From NCBI GenBank assembly GCA_963753585.1, contig CAVWCU010000001.1, positions 1,674,001 to 1,738,000 on the forward strand: a stretch of DNA of 64,000 nt, given 5' to 3'. Under the pieces are notes generated by a model that saw only the letters and a program-made list of their open reading frames with translations, was not told where the DNA came from and did not search any database. The translations under genes and the position numbers were made by a program. Shown one piece after another: positions 53,339-61,250 of this stretch (positions are counted from its first letter, which is position 1; the number at the start of each line of letters is the position of its first letter). This DNA comes from VRUE01 sp963753585 (GTDB taxonomy: Bacteria; Actinomycetota; Thermoleophilia; Solirubrobacterales; 70-9).

Positions 53339-54016
53339 CTAGCCGAGGATCGTCGCGTTCGTCCAGTACCAGCATGTATTGGAGTCTTTTTTAGCCGCAA
53401 GGCCGATGAAGGCGGTGAAGCTCTGGCCGCTGGTGGCCGTGGCGCTCACACCGACGTCGCTGGCGGAGTCATAGGCAAACGAACCGGAGCTGCTGGTGCC
53501 CCAGTTGGGATTGTTCAGTTCCCGGTCTTCTTCGGGCGTGGCGGGACCCAATTCGTCGCCGCCGTCCTGCCAGCTCGTGAAGACGGTTCCCGTCGAGCTC
53601 GACTCGATGTAGGCGTGGGCCGCCAGATTCGTGACTTCGAAAGTTTCGCATTTGACGATCAGCTTGATCGGACCGCTTTCGAAGACAGTCGCCTGCTGAC
53701 CACCCGCGATCGTGCCCTTCGACGTCTTGATCACGTCGGTCGTGGCCGAGTTCGGAACCGTGCCCAGCGAAGCGAGGTTGACCTTCGCCCCGGTTACGGC
53801 GCCGTTCTTGAGCTTGGCCGTGGTGACCGCGTTCTTCTTGATCTTCGCCGCGGTCACGGCGTTCTTCTTGAGCTTTGCGGTCGTGACCGAGTTGCTCTTC
53901 AGTTCGTTGCTGCCGATCTTCTTCGCGGCGACGGCGCTGGCGCCACCGAGAATCATGAAGACGGCGATCGAGGACATCACGTTTGCGTACGTGAGTCGCT
54001 TGCGGAGCTTCGTCAA
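53339..54016 (-). CDS. Secreted NAV-repeat surface protein, copy 1
   Basis: 225 residues from TTG at 54016 with an AAGGAGAG ribosome site. The N-terminus LRKRLTYANVMSSIAVFMIL is a signal anchor. Then come repeats of about ten residues: ELKSNSVTTAKLKKNAVTAA and KIKKNAVTTAKLKNGAVTG. The C-terminal domain is beta-rich with two Cys (KCETFE, NTCWYW). The repeats look like a stalk or coiled rod. Paralogous to the next gene. Function unknown; a surface fibre is possible. Confidence 0.65.
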   Translation of the reverse strand: MTKLRKRLTYANVMSSIAVFMILGGASAVAAKKIGSNELKSNSVTTAKLKKNAVTAAKIKKNAVTTAKLKNGAVTGAKVNLASLGTVPNSATTDVIKTSKGTIAGGQQATVFESGPIKLIVKCETFEVTNLAAHAYIESSSTGTVFTSWQDGGDELGPATPEEDRELNNPNWGTSSSGSFAYDSASDVGVSATATSGQSFTAFIGLAAKKDSNTCWYWTNATILG

Positions 54017-54128
54017 GGGGTCTCTCCTTGTATGGCTGGATAGGGCTCGGCTTGCCTTCGCGGAGATCGCGTCGAGTCCTGCCCGCCGACCGGCGAGCCG
54101 CCTCCACGCTGGTCGGCTAAAGGCGTGT

Positions 54129-54836
54129 CTACTTCGCGCGGGTGACGGCGATCGCCACCGAGACGGTCGAGCCTTCGGTGCAGTCCGGATCGCCCACCAG
54201 CTCGATGGTGATGCTTTGGGCAACGCCGGGACTCGTCATGCCGAGGGGGGCGGTCGCGCCGGTCACCGGCCGCAGCCCGCTGGGGTCCTCCGGCGTCGGT
54301 TCGAAGGCGCTGACGGCGAGGGTGCCCTGCGCCACCTCGAGCGCATTGCCGTTGACGAACGGACGGACTTCCGGACTGCAGAGTGTCGCCCCGATCGCGC
54401 CGAGATCGTTCCCCCTCACCTCGATGCTGAGGAAGTCGACCACGCCCGGCTGAGGCGTGAAGCTGGTCGTTCCGGTGAGCGGGATCGTCGAAGTCGTCGC
54501 GCCGTCGGCCGCGACCGGCCCGCCGCTTGCGGTCGCGATCACGTTCGTCCCCGTCGCGATCTTGCCGAAGTCGACCGCGCCGGCGGCGATCTTCGCCCCG
54601 TCGACCGCGCCGTCCTTGATCTTCACAGTCGTGACCGCGTTCTTCTTGATCTTGCGATTGGTCACCGCGTTCGCCTTGATCTTCATCGTGGTGACGGCAT
54701 TGGCCTTCAGCTGCCTGGGACCGACGCTGTGCCTGGGCACCTTTGCCGCGATCGCCGTGGCGCCGCCGATGACGAGAAAGACGGCGATCGTCGACATCAC
54801 GTTGGCGTAGCTGAGCCGGGCGCGTATCTGCTTCAC
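54129..54836 (-). CDS. Secreted NAV-repeat surface protein, copy 2
   Basis: 235 residues from GTG at 54836, which follows an ideal AAGGAGG. IRARLSYANVMSTIAVFLVI matches the N-terminus of copy 1, and KANAVTTMKIKANAVTNRKI with KKNAVTTVKIKDGAVDGAK form the same repeats. The C-terminal beta domain has a different sequence (SIEVRGNDLGAIGATLC, TIELVGDPDC). So stalk and anchor are conserved and the head is exchanged, the usual pattern of diversifying surface proteins. Confidence 0.65.
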   Translation of the reverse strand: MKQIRARLSYANVMSTIAVFLVIGGATAIAAKVPRHSVGPRQLKANAVTTMKIKANAVTNRKIKKNAVTTVKIKDGAVDGAKIAAGAVDFGKIATGTNVIATASGGPVAADGATTSTIPLTGTTSFTPQPGVVDFLSIEVRGNDLGAIGATLCSPEVRPFVNGNALEVAQGTLAVSAFEPTPEDPSGLRPVTGATAPLGMTSPGVAQSITIELVGDPDCTEGSTVSVAIAVTRAK

Positions 54837-54882
54837 GAAGCCTCCTTGCTGATGGGAAAGAGGGTGATCGGGAAGGATGGCA

Positions 54883-54903
54883 TGGCCGCCCTCTCGGCGG
54901 CCA
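54883..54903. terminator. 8-bp hairpin after the APH-type kinase
   Basis: TGGCCGCC-CTCTC-GGCGGCCA lies 14 bp after the kinase stop on the minus strand and just upstream of the NAV-repeat gene, so it separates the two units. Confidence 0.55.
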
Positions 54904-54917
54904 GGGTCACTCTTACG

Positions 54918-55982
54918 TCAGCCGCGTTGCTCGGCCTCGTCCGCCGCCTCGGCCAGGCGCTCGACCAGGCGGGCGAACTCTTCGATGCCGGGGTCGACCT
55001 TGCCGTACTGGCCGGCCGCGTAACGGGCGTATACGCCCTCGAGGATGATCGCCAGCTTCCAGTAGCCGAGGGCGATGAAGAAGTCGAGCTGGGAGAGGTC
55101 GCGGCCGGAGCGCTCGGCGTAGCGGGCCGCCAACTCTTCGCGGCCGGGGAAACCGGGCGCCAGGCTCGCCGGCTGGCCGAGGGCGACCAGCTCGTCGCCT
55201 GGCTCGGGCCAGTAGACCATCAGCAGGCCGACGTCGGCGAGCGGGTCGCCGAGGGTGCAGAGCTCCCAGTCGACGACCGCGGCGACCTCGCCGGCAGGCG
55301 TCAGGATCATGTTGTCGAGGCGGTAGTCGCCGTGGACGATCGTCGCCGGTCCCTGCGCGGGGATCCGCGCCGCAAGCCGCTCGTGGACCGCGTCGACCGC
55401 GGCCAGCTCGCGCGTCTTCGACTTCTCCCACTGGCCGTGCCAGCGGTGCAGTTGGCGGGCGACGTAGTCCTCTTTGCGGCCCAGGTCGCCCAGCCCGACC
55501 GCGTCGGGGTCGAGGGCGTGGATCTCGACCAGCGTGTCGACGACGCGCTCGCCGATCGCCCGCCGGTCGGCCTCCTCGGGGAAGGCGCTGGCCTCCGCCA
55601 AGCCGCGCAGGATCGGGCCCTCTACGAACTCCATCACGTAGAACGGCGCGCCGTTGACGCTCTCGTCCTCGCAGAGGCCGGCAACCGGCGCCACCGGCAC
55701 GGCGCTCGGCGCAAGGGCCGAGACGACCCTGTGCTCGCGAGCCATGTCGTGGGCCGAGCCGAGCCGCTTGCCCAGCGGCGGCCGGCGCAGCGCCCAGCGC
55801 CCGGCGTCGGCGTCGCGCACGCCGTAGGTCAGGTTCGAGTGCCCACCCGAGATGCGCTCGAAGGAGAGCGGCAGCCGAGCGGACGGAACGTGCTCGGCGA
55901 ACCAGGCTTCGACGCCGCCCCTGTCGATGCCCTGCGGGGCCTCGGCGGTGCCGTCGGTCGTGCCTGTAGCCTCGTCGCCCAT
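54918..55982 (-). CDS. Aminoglycoside phosphotransferase-type kinase (ACAD10/11 APH-like)
   Basis: 354 residues. ISGGHSNLTYGV is the nucleotide loop, VHGDYRLDNMIL the catalytic Asp/Asn loop and AAVVDWELCTLGDP the metal-binding Asp. This version, with ALGYWKLAIILEG near the end, resembles kinase domains linked to acyl-CoA dehydrogenases, which phosphorylate 4-hydroxyacyl-CoA. With the dehydrogenase at 52020 it may degrade hydroxy fatty acids (inference). ATG at 55982 has TATGCT 9 nt upstream. Confidence 0.85.
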   Translation of the reverse strand: MGDEATGTTDGTAEAPQGIDRGGVEAWFAEHVPSARLPLSFERISGGHSNLTYGVRDADAGRWALRRPPLGKRLGSAHDMAREHRVVSALAPSAVPVAPVAGLCEDESVNGAPFYVMEFVEGPILRGLAEASAFPEEADRRAIGERVVDTLVEIHALDPDAVGLGDLGRKEDYVARQLHRWHGQWEKSKTRELAAVDAVHERLAARIPAQGPATIVHGDYRLDNMILTPAGEVAAVVDWELCTLGDPLADVGLLMVYWPEPGDELVALGQPASLAPGFPGREELAARYAERSGRDLSQLDFFIALGYWKLAIILEGVYARYAAGQYGKVDPGIEEFARLVERLAEAADEAEQRG

Positions 55983-57216
55983 AGTCGCGCAAGCATATTC
56001 CCGACGCCGATTCCGCCTCAGCCCGTCGGTCGCCAACCGGCTGACGATCGGCTTCGCGATCGCCTTCGCGGTACTCACCGGTCTCGCCGTGATCGGCGTC
56101 GCTCGCTTCCTCCAGCAGCGCCAGGACTTCGAGGACGCCACCGCGCGCTCCTACCAGGTGGAGATCGCCGCTCGCAACCGGCTGGCCGAAGGGGCGCCCC
56201 CCGGCCCGACGCGAGCCGCGATCATCGCTCAGAAGCAGCGCCGCCAGCAGCTGCGCGACGACATCGATGGCGAGACCCGCGACACGGCTCTGCTGGTGGG
56301 CGCCGGGCTGATCGCCGGGCTGACCGGAGCGGCGCTGCTCTTCACCGGCCTGATCGCCACGATGCGGCGGCCACTGGAGGAGCTGGTCGACGCCTCGGGC
56401 CGGCTCGCCGGCGGCAATCTCGACGCGCGAGTCAAAGTCGGCGGGCTCTCGGAGACCGCGGCCCTCGGCGAAGCTTTCAACGAGATGGCCGCCGAGCTGC
56501 AGCGGCGTGCCGGCGAGCGCGACCAGCTGGAAACGATGAAGGACGAGTTCGTGCTCACCGCCTCGCACGAGCTGCGCAGCCCGCTCACCTCAGTCCAGGG
56601 ATTCGCCGAGCTCTTGATGCTGGAGCGCGACAAACTCAGCCCCGCGCAGGCCGACACGGTAGAGATCATCCTCGACAACACGCGCCACCTGGTGCGGCTG
56701 CTCAACGACCTGCTCGACCTGGCACGCAGCGACGCGGGGCGCCTGACGATCAAACCGTCACCCACCGACGTCGCCTCGCTGATCGAGGACGCGGTGCGCA
56801 CGATGCGCAGCCAGACCGAAGCGCGGGAGCAGTCGCTGGATCAGCGAGTCGACCCGGCCCTGCCCCAGGTCAGCGTCGACCGCGACCGGATCCGCCAGGT
56901 GCTGGTCAACCTGCTCACCAACGCGCACGAGTACAGTCCCGACGGCGCGTCGATCGAGGTTGCTGCCACCCACCTGGAAGGTGAGGTGGAGGTAGCCGTC
57001 CGCGACGACGGACCCGGCATGCCAGAGGACCAGCTCGAGCACATATTCGATCGCTTCACGCGGGGCGACGCGGGTCTGACCCAGCACGTCGGCGGCACCG
57101 GCCTCGGCCTGGCGATCTCCAAGTCGCTGGTCGAGCTGCACGGAGGGACGATCGCCGCCGAGTCGAGTCCGGGGGTCGGCTCCACCTTCCGAGTACGACT
57201 GCCGGCGGTGGGCTAG
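55960..57216 (+). CDS. Sensor histidine kinase (start uncertain)
   Basis: About 418 residues. Two transmembrane helices (about residues 25-50 and 115-140) flank a short extracytoplasmic sensor, then HAMP, H-box TASHELRSPLTSVQGFAE, N-box VLVNLLTNAHEYS, G1 DDGPGMP and G2 GGTGLGLAISKSLVELHGG. No ATG precedes the first helix; in-frame GTG at 55960 (or 55948) overlaps the divergent kinase start by about 23 bp. It phosphorylates the receiver protein encoded next. Confidence 0.85.
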   Translation: MPVASSPIVAQAYSRRRFRLSPSVANRLTIGFAIAFAVLTGLAVIGVARFLQQRQDFEDATARSYQVEIAARNRLAEGAPPGPTRAAIIAQKQRRQQLRDDIDGETRDTALLVGAGLIAGLTGAALLFTGLIATMRRPLEELVDASGRLAGGNLDARVKVGGLSETAALGEAFNEMAAELQRRAGERDQLETMKDEFVLTASHELRSPLTSVQGFAELLMLERDKLSPAQADTVEIILDNTRHLVRLLNDLLDLARSDAGRLTIKPSPTDVASLIEDAVRTMRSQTEAREQSLDQRVDPALPQVSVDRDRIRQVLVNLLTNAHEYSPDGASIEVAATHLEGEVEVAVRDDGPGMPEDQLEHIFDRFTRGDAGLTQHVGGTGLGLAISKSLVELHGGTIAAESSPGVGSTFRVRLPAVG

Positions 57217-57582
57217 ATGACGCGCGTGCTGATCGCCGACGATTCCGAGACCATCCTCCTGCTGTTGCGGACGAGGCTGGAGATGGAGGGTTACGAAGTG
57301 CTGACCGCCGCCGACGGGGTCGAGGTGATCGAGGCGATGCGCGCCGCCGACCCCGGCCCGGACATCCTCCTGCTCGACGCAATGATGCCGCGCAAGTCCG
57401 GCATCGACGCCCTGCGCGAGCTCCGCGCAGCCGGCATCGACACCCCCGTCCTCATAGTCAGCGCCCACCAGAACCAGATGGACGCGGGCGCCGCGAACGA
57501 CGTCGAGGTCAGCGGCTACGTCACGAAGCCCATCGACTTCGACCAGCTCTTCAGCCGTATCGCCGAGTTGACTCAGGGGTAA
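57217..57582 (+). CDS. Single-domain response regulator (CheY-like)
   Basis: 121 residues. VLIADDSETILLLL has the acidic pair, ILLLDAMMPRKSG the phospho-accepting Asp, IVSA the Ser/Thr and VTKPIDF the Lys. There is no output domain, so it must act by binding another protein. ATG follows the kinase stop with no gap. Confidence 0.9.
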   Translation: MTRVLIADDSETILLLLRTRLEMEGYEVLTAADGVEVIEAMRAADPGPDILLLDAMMPRKSGIDALRELRAAGIDTPVLIVSAHQNQMDAGAANDVEVSGYVTKPIDFDQLFSRIAELTQG

Positions 57583-57599
57583 CGGCCGCGCGGGCCTGG

Positions 57600-57676
57600 G
57601 TGAGGCAGGGGCCCCCTCCCAAAACACTCAAGATCGGCCTCCGGCCGATCGTTTTGGGAGGGGGCCCCTGCCTCAC
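57600..57676. repeat. Palindromic element (ACTCAA type) between convergent genes
   Basis: 26-bp perfect outer arms (57600-57625 with 57651-57676), then unpaired ACTCAA (57626-57631) and perfect inner stem GATCGGCC/GGCCGATC around TCC. Shares CCCAAAACACTCAAG and CGTTTTGGG with the element at 13518-13595, although the outer and inner arms differ. It lies between the response regulator and the convergent helicase gene. Confidence 0.82.
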
Positions 57677-57696
57677 CCCCACCCTGACGTCTGGGG

Positions 57697-59157
57697 TTAG
57701 TTCCGCGCGATCTCGAGGCGGATCTCTTTGCCTTTGAGCTTCGTTCCGTCGAGGAACTCCACGGTGCGCTCCGCCTTCTCGGGGGAGACGCGGACAAAGG
57801 AGAAGCGGTGCAGGACGCTGACGTCGTGGATCTCCTCGTCGGAGAGGACGGCTCCCTCGCGCAGCGCCCAGCGGAGGTCGTCTTCGGTGATGCCGCTGCG
57901 CTCGCCGCGGTTGACGAAGAGCTTGACCGGGCCATCCGATCCCTCGGCATCCTCTTTGGCCCCGTTGGCCCCGGCGGGCTTCGCGGCCGCCGGCTTGGGC
58001 TCGCTGCGCTCGCGGCGCCGCGGGCGGGGAGCGTGCTCGAGGCGCTCCTCGGGCGTTTCCCACTCGCCGATCGTGGTCTTGACGTCGCGCTCGATGCGGC
58101 CGATCTCGTCGCGCTGGGCGGGGGTGACGAGGGTGATCGCGCGGCCGGTCCGCCCGACTCGCCCGGTCCGCCCGATGCGGTGCACGTAGACCTCCGAGGA
58201 GGCCGGCACGTCGAAGTTGATCACGTGGGTGACGTGCTCGATGTCGAGGCCGCGGGCGGCGATGTCGGTGGCGACCAGCAGCCGCACCCGGTGGTCCTTG
58301 AAGGCGATCATCACGCCGTCGCGGGAGCCCTGGCTCATATCGCCGTGCAGGGCCTTCACGTCGAGCCCTTTGTCCTTCAGGGTCTTCTCCAGCCGCGAGG
58401 CGCCGATTTTGGTGCGGCAGAAGATGATCGCCTGCTCGGGTTCTTCGGTCCGCAGTAGCTCGACCAGCCGCGCCGACTTCTCTTTGGCGGACACCTCTAC
58501 GAAGGCCTGGGCGATCGCGTCGACCGTCAGCTTCTTCGGCGTGATCCGGATCGTCGTCGGGTCGTACATGTAGCTCTCGGCCAGCCGCTGGATCGGCGGC
58601 GGCATCGTCGCCGAGAAGAGCGCCGTCTGGCGCCCGCTCGGGCACATCCGCAAGATCTTCTCGACGTCCTCGATGAAGCCGAGGTCGAGCATCTCGTCGG
58701 CCTCGTCGAGGACGATGTAGCGGGCCGCCGTGAGAACCAGCGAGCGGCGGCTCATCAGGTCCATCATCCGCCCCACGGTGGCGACGACGACGTGGGCACC
58801 GGAGCGCAGCTGGGACTGCTGGGATTTGATCGGGGCGCCGCCGAAGACGGCGACGATCTCGACGTCGAGGTGCTCGGCGTAGGCGCGCAGCGCCTGCGTC
58901 ACCTGGATGCAGAGCTCGCGGGTCGGCGTCAGCACGACCGCCTGCACCTCGTCGACGCCTGGGTCGACGTACTGCAACAGCGGCAGCCCGAAGGCGGCGG
59001 TCTTGCCGGTGCCGGTCTGCGCCTGGCCGATCACGTCGTGGCCGCCGAGCAGCTCCGGGATCGCCTCCTCCTGGATCGGCGTCGGGTCCTCGAAGCCGAG
59101 CTCGTCGATGGCCTGTTGAATCTGCGGCGAGAGGCCGAGCTCCTTGAAAGCGGTCAT
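57697..59157 (-). CDS. DEAD-box RNA helicase with DbpA-type RNA-binding tail
   Basis: 486 residues. All helicase motifs are present: PTPIQEEAIP, AQTGTGKTAA, PTREL, LDEADEMLD, SAT, HGDMSQGSRD, ATDIAARGLDIEHV and HRIGRTGR. A charged linker (about 370-420) leads to a DbpA-like RNA-binding domain (VKLFVNRGERSGITEDDL). It remodels RNA or ribosome precursors, as in the DeaD/CshA group. Its ATG overlaps the stop of the upstream quinone oxidoreductase. Confidence 0.93.
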   Translation of the reverse strand: MTAFKELGLSPQIQQAIDELGFEDPTPIQEEAIPELLGGHDVIGQAQTGTGKTAAFGLPLLQYVDPGVDEVQAVVLTPTRELCIQVTQALRAYAEHLDVEIVAVFGGAPIKSQQSQLRSGAHVVVATVGRMMDLMSRRSLVLTAARYIVLDEADEMLDLGFIEDVEKILRMCPSGRQTALFSATMPPPIQRLAESYMYDPTTIRITPKKLTVDAIAQAFVEVSAKEKSARLVELLRTEEPEQAIIFCRTKIGASRLEKTLKDKGLDVKALHGDMSQGSRDGVMIAFKDHRVRLLVATDIAARGLDIEHVTHVINFDVPASSEVYVHRIGRTGRVGRTGRAITLVTPAQRDEIGRIERDVKTTIGEWETPEERLEHAPRPRRRERSEPKPAAAKPAGANGAKEDAEGSDGPVKLFVNRGERSGITEDDLRWALREGAVLSDEEIHDVSVLHRFSFVRVSPEKAERTVEFLDGTKLKGKEIRLEIARN

Positions 59158-60113
59158 CGGGCCGGGTCCAGGAGGAGCTTGCCGGAGGTGCGGCGGGCGA
59201 TCAGGTCTTCGTGGGCGCGGGCCGCCTCCGAGAGCGGGTAGACGTCGCCGACCGTGACCTCGAGCTCGCCGGCGGCGACCGCGCCGAGCAGCTCGCCGAT
59301 CATCGGCGCGAGGAGCTCGCGGCGGGCCAGGAGGTGGACGAGCCAGAAGCCGATCACGGACTTGGAGCCTCGCAGGAGCGCCGCTGTGGAGACCTCGCGC
59401 TGTTCTCGCGAAGCGATCCCGAAGACGACCATGCGGCCCATCGGGGCGAGGACGCCGAGCTCGGCGTCGAAAGCATCGCCGCCGCTCATGTGCAGGACCG
59501 CGTCGACACGCTCGCCGCCGTTGGCCTCGCGGATCGCCGCGCCGAGATCCTCCGAGCGTGAGTCGACGGTGGCGTCAGCGCCGAGTCGCTCCACCAGCGC
59601 CCGCTTCTCCTCGCTGGAGGCAAGGCCGATCACCTTCGCGCCGGCCCGCTTGCCCAACTGCACCGCGAGGCTGCCGGTACCTCCGGCCGCGGCCTCGACC
59701 ACCAGGGTCTCGCCCGGCTCGATCCGGGCGCAGCGCTGCACCAGGGCCGCCGCGGTCAGCCCCTGCAAGAGCAGCGCCGCCGCCTGGTCGTCGTCGACCT
59801 CGTCGGGGACGGGAATCAGCAGTGCCTCTGGCACCGCCACCTTCTCCGCATAGCCGCCGCTGCCCAGCAGGGCCGCGACCCGCCGGCCGTCAGAAGTACG
59901 CCCACTGATCTCACCCCCCGGAATCAGCGGCAGGCTCTGCTCGGCCAAGTAGTCGTTCCGGGTCGCGTGCGTATCGGCAAAGTTGATCCCGCCCCGCGCA
60001 ACCTCGACAACGACCATCCCATCCCCAGCTACGGGATCGTCAACGTCGACGAGCCGAAGCTTCTCCGGGCCCCCGAACTCCTCTATCTGAACCGCCTTCA
60101 CGGCAGCGAGCAT
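59154..60113 (-). CDS. Zinc-independent quinone oxidoreductase-like MDR dehydrogenase
   Basis: 319 residues from ATG at 60113. GINFADTHATRNDY, AAALLLQGLTAAALVQ and VEAAAGGTGSLAVQLGKRAGAKVIG are features of the NADPH:quinone reductase branch of the medium-chain dehydrogenases; zinc ligands are lacking. It reduces quinones or enones. A longer frame to 60176 runs into the palindromic element and is not used. It is co-transcribed with the helicase. Confidence 0.85.
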   Translation of the reverse strand: MLAAVKAVQIEEFGGPEKLRLVDVDDPVAGDGMVVVEVARGGINFADTHATRNDYLAEQSLPLIPGGEISGRTSDGRRVAALLGSGGYAEKVAVPEALLIPVPDEVDDDQAAALLLQGLTAAALVQRCARIEPGETLVVEAAAGGTGSLAVQLGKRAGAKVIGLASSEEKRALVERLGADATVDSRSEDLGAAIREANGGERVDAVLHMSGGDAFDAELGVLAPMGRMVVFGIASREQREVSTAALLRGSKSVIGFWLVHLLARRELLAPMIGELLGAVAAGELEVTVGDVYPLSEAARAHEDLIARRTSGKLLLDPAR

Positions 60114-60136
60114 ATTCGTCGGCCGTCGCCGTAGCT

Positions 60137-60217
60137 CGCGCGGGTGGCGTGGGGGAGGGGGGTCGAGGACGTACACCTCGCCCGCAGGCCCCCCTCCCCC
60201 ACGACAGGACCCGCGCG
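60137..60217. repeat. Palindromic element, family A, copy 4 (inverted)
   Basis: CGCGCGGGT/ACCCGCGCG outer stem, GTGGGGGAGGGGGG/CCCCCCTCCCCCAC second stem (both perfect) and inner CGAGG/CCTCG. The right side has GACAGGACCCGC (60203-60214), the reverse complement of the family 12-mer. It lies between the divergent oxidoreductase and PfkB genes. Confidence 0.78.
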
Positions 60218-60236
60218 CGGTTAACCTCCCGGGCCG

Positions 60237-61163
60237 ATGTCTCTGACAGTTGTCGGCTCAATCGCATTCGACTCGGTCAAGACCCCCTTCGGGGAGCGCG
60301 ACCGCATGCTCGGCGGCGCCGCCGTTCACTTCTCCCTCGCCGCCAGCTTCTTCACCGAGGTACGGCCGGTCGGCCCGGTCGGCGACGACTTCGGTGCGGC
60401 TGAGTTCGAGGTGCTGGAAGGCCGCGGTGTGCTCACCGACGACATCGAGCGGGTGCCTGGCGGGCAATCCTTCTTCTGGCGCGGCCACTACGAGTACGAC
60501 CTCAACGTCGCCCACACCGAAGACACCCAGCTCGGCGTGTTCGGCGAGTTCGAGCCGAAGCTCTCGGCTGCCTCGCGGGAGGCCGACATGCTCTTCCTCG
60601 CCAACATTCAGCCCGACCTGCAGCGTCAGGTGCGCGCGCAGTGCTCGGCCCGCTTCTGCGGCCTGGACTCGATGAACCTCTGGATCGACACGGCCAAGGA
60701 CTCGCTGCTGGCGGCGATCGCCGAGGTCGACTGCCTGATCGTCAACGACGCGGAGATCCGCCAGCTGACGGGTGAGCCGAACCTCGCCCGCGCTGCCCGC
60801 GCAGTGATGGAGCACGGTCCCCGTGCCGTCGTCGCCAAGCAGGGCGAGTACGGCGCCGCGCTCTTCACTGCCGACAGCTTCTTCGCCCTGCCCGGCATCC
60901 CGCTCGAGGACGTGCGCGACCCGACCGGTGCCGGCGACAGCTTCGCCGGCGGCTTCCTCGGCTATCTCGACAGCCACGAGGGCGACCCCGACGAGGCCAC
61001 CCTGAGGCGGGCGATGGGCTACGGCACAGTGCTCGCCTCCTTCAACGTCGAGCAGTTCGGGACCGAGCGCGTTGCCGCCCTCACCCGCGAGGAGATCGAC
61101 GAGCGCTTCTCTGAGCTGCACGCGATGACCCGCTTCGAGCCGCTGCCGGCCGCGGCCGAATAG
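60237..61163 (+). CDS. PfkB-family carbohydrate/nucleoside kinase
   Basis: 308 residues. GGAAVHFSLAASFF is the substrate-binding region and DPTGAGDSFAGGFLGYL holds the catalytic Asp and anion hole. The chain is compact, as in ribokinase-like nucleoside or sugar kinases; substrate unknown. TAACCT lies 9 nt before the ATG. No sugar-transport or pathway gene is adjacent. Confidence 0.86.
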   Translation: MSLTVVGSIAFDSVKTPFGERDRMLGGAAVHFSLAASFFTEVRPVGPVGDDFGAAEFEVLEGRGVLTDDIERVPGGQSFFWRGHYEYDLNVAHTEDTQLGVFGEFEPKLSAASREADMLFLANIQPDLQRQVRAQCSARFCGLDSMNLWIDTAKDSLLAAIAEVDCLIVNDAEIRQLTGEPNLARAARAVMEHGPRAVVAKQGEYGAALFTADSFFALPGIPLEDVRDPTGAGDSFAGGFLGYLDSHEGDPDEATLRRAMGYGTVLASFNVEQFGTERVAALTREEIDERFSELHAMTRFEPLPAAAE

Positions 61164-61250
61164 CGCCATTCGGTTCTCTGGAACGCAACAGGCAGGGCGA
61201 GCCGAGCTGCGATACTGGGCGCTCCAGTTGAAACGGCTCGAGGAGGGGTG

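Noticed and set aside
53712..56984. Very long plus-strand open frame across the surface-protein and APH-kinase genes
   Set aside because: It is the complementary-strand shadow of GC-rich genes; its translation is Arg/Ala/Gly-rich without family motifs.
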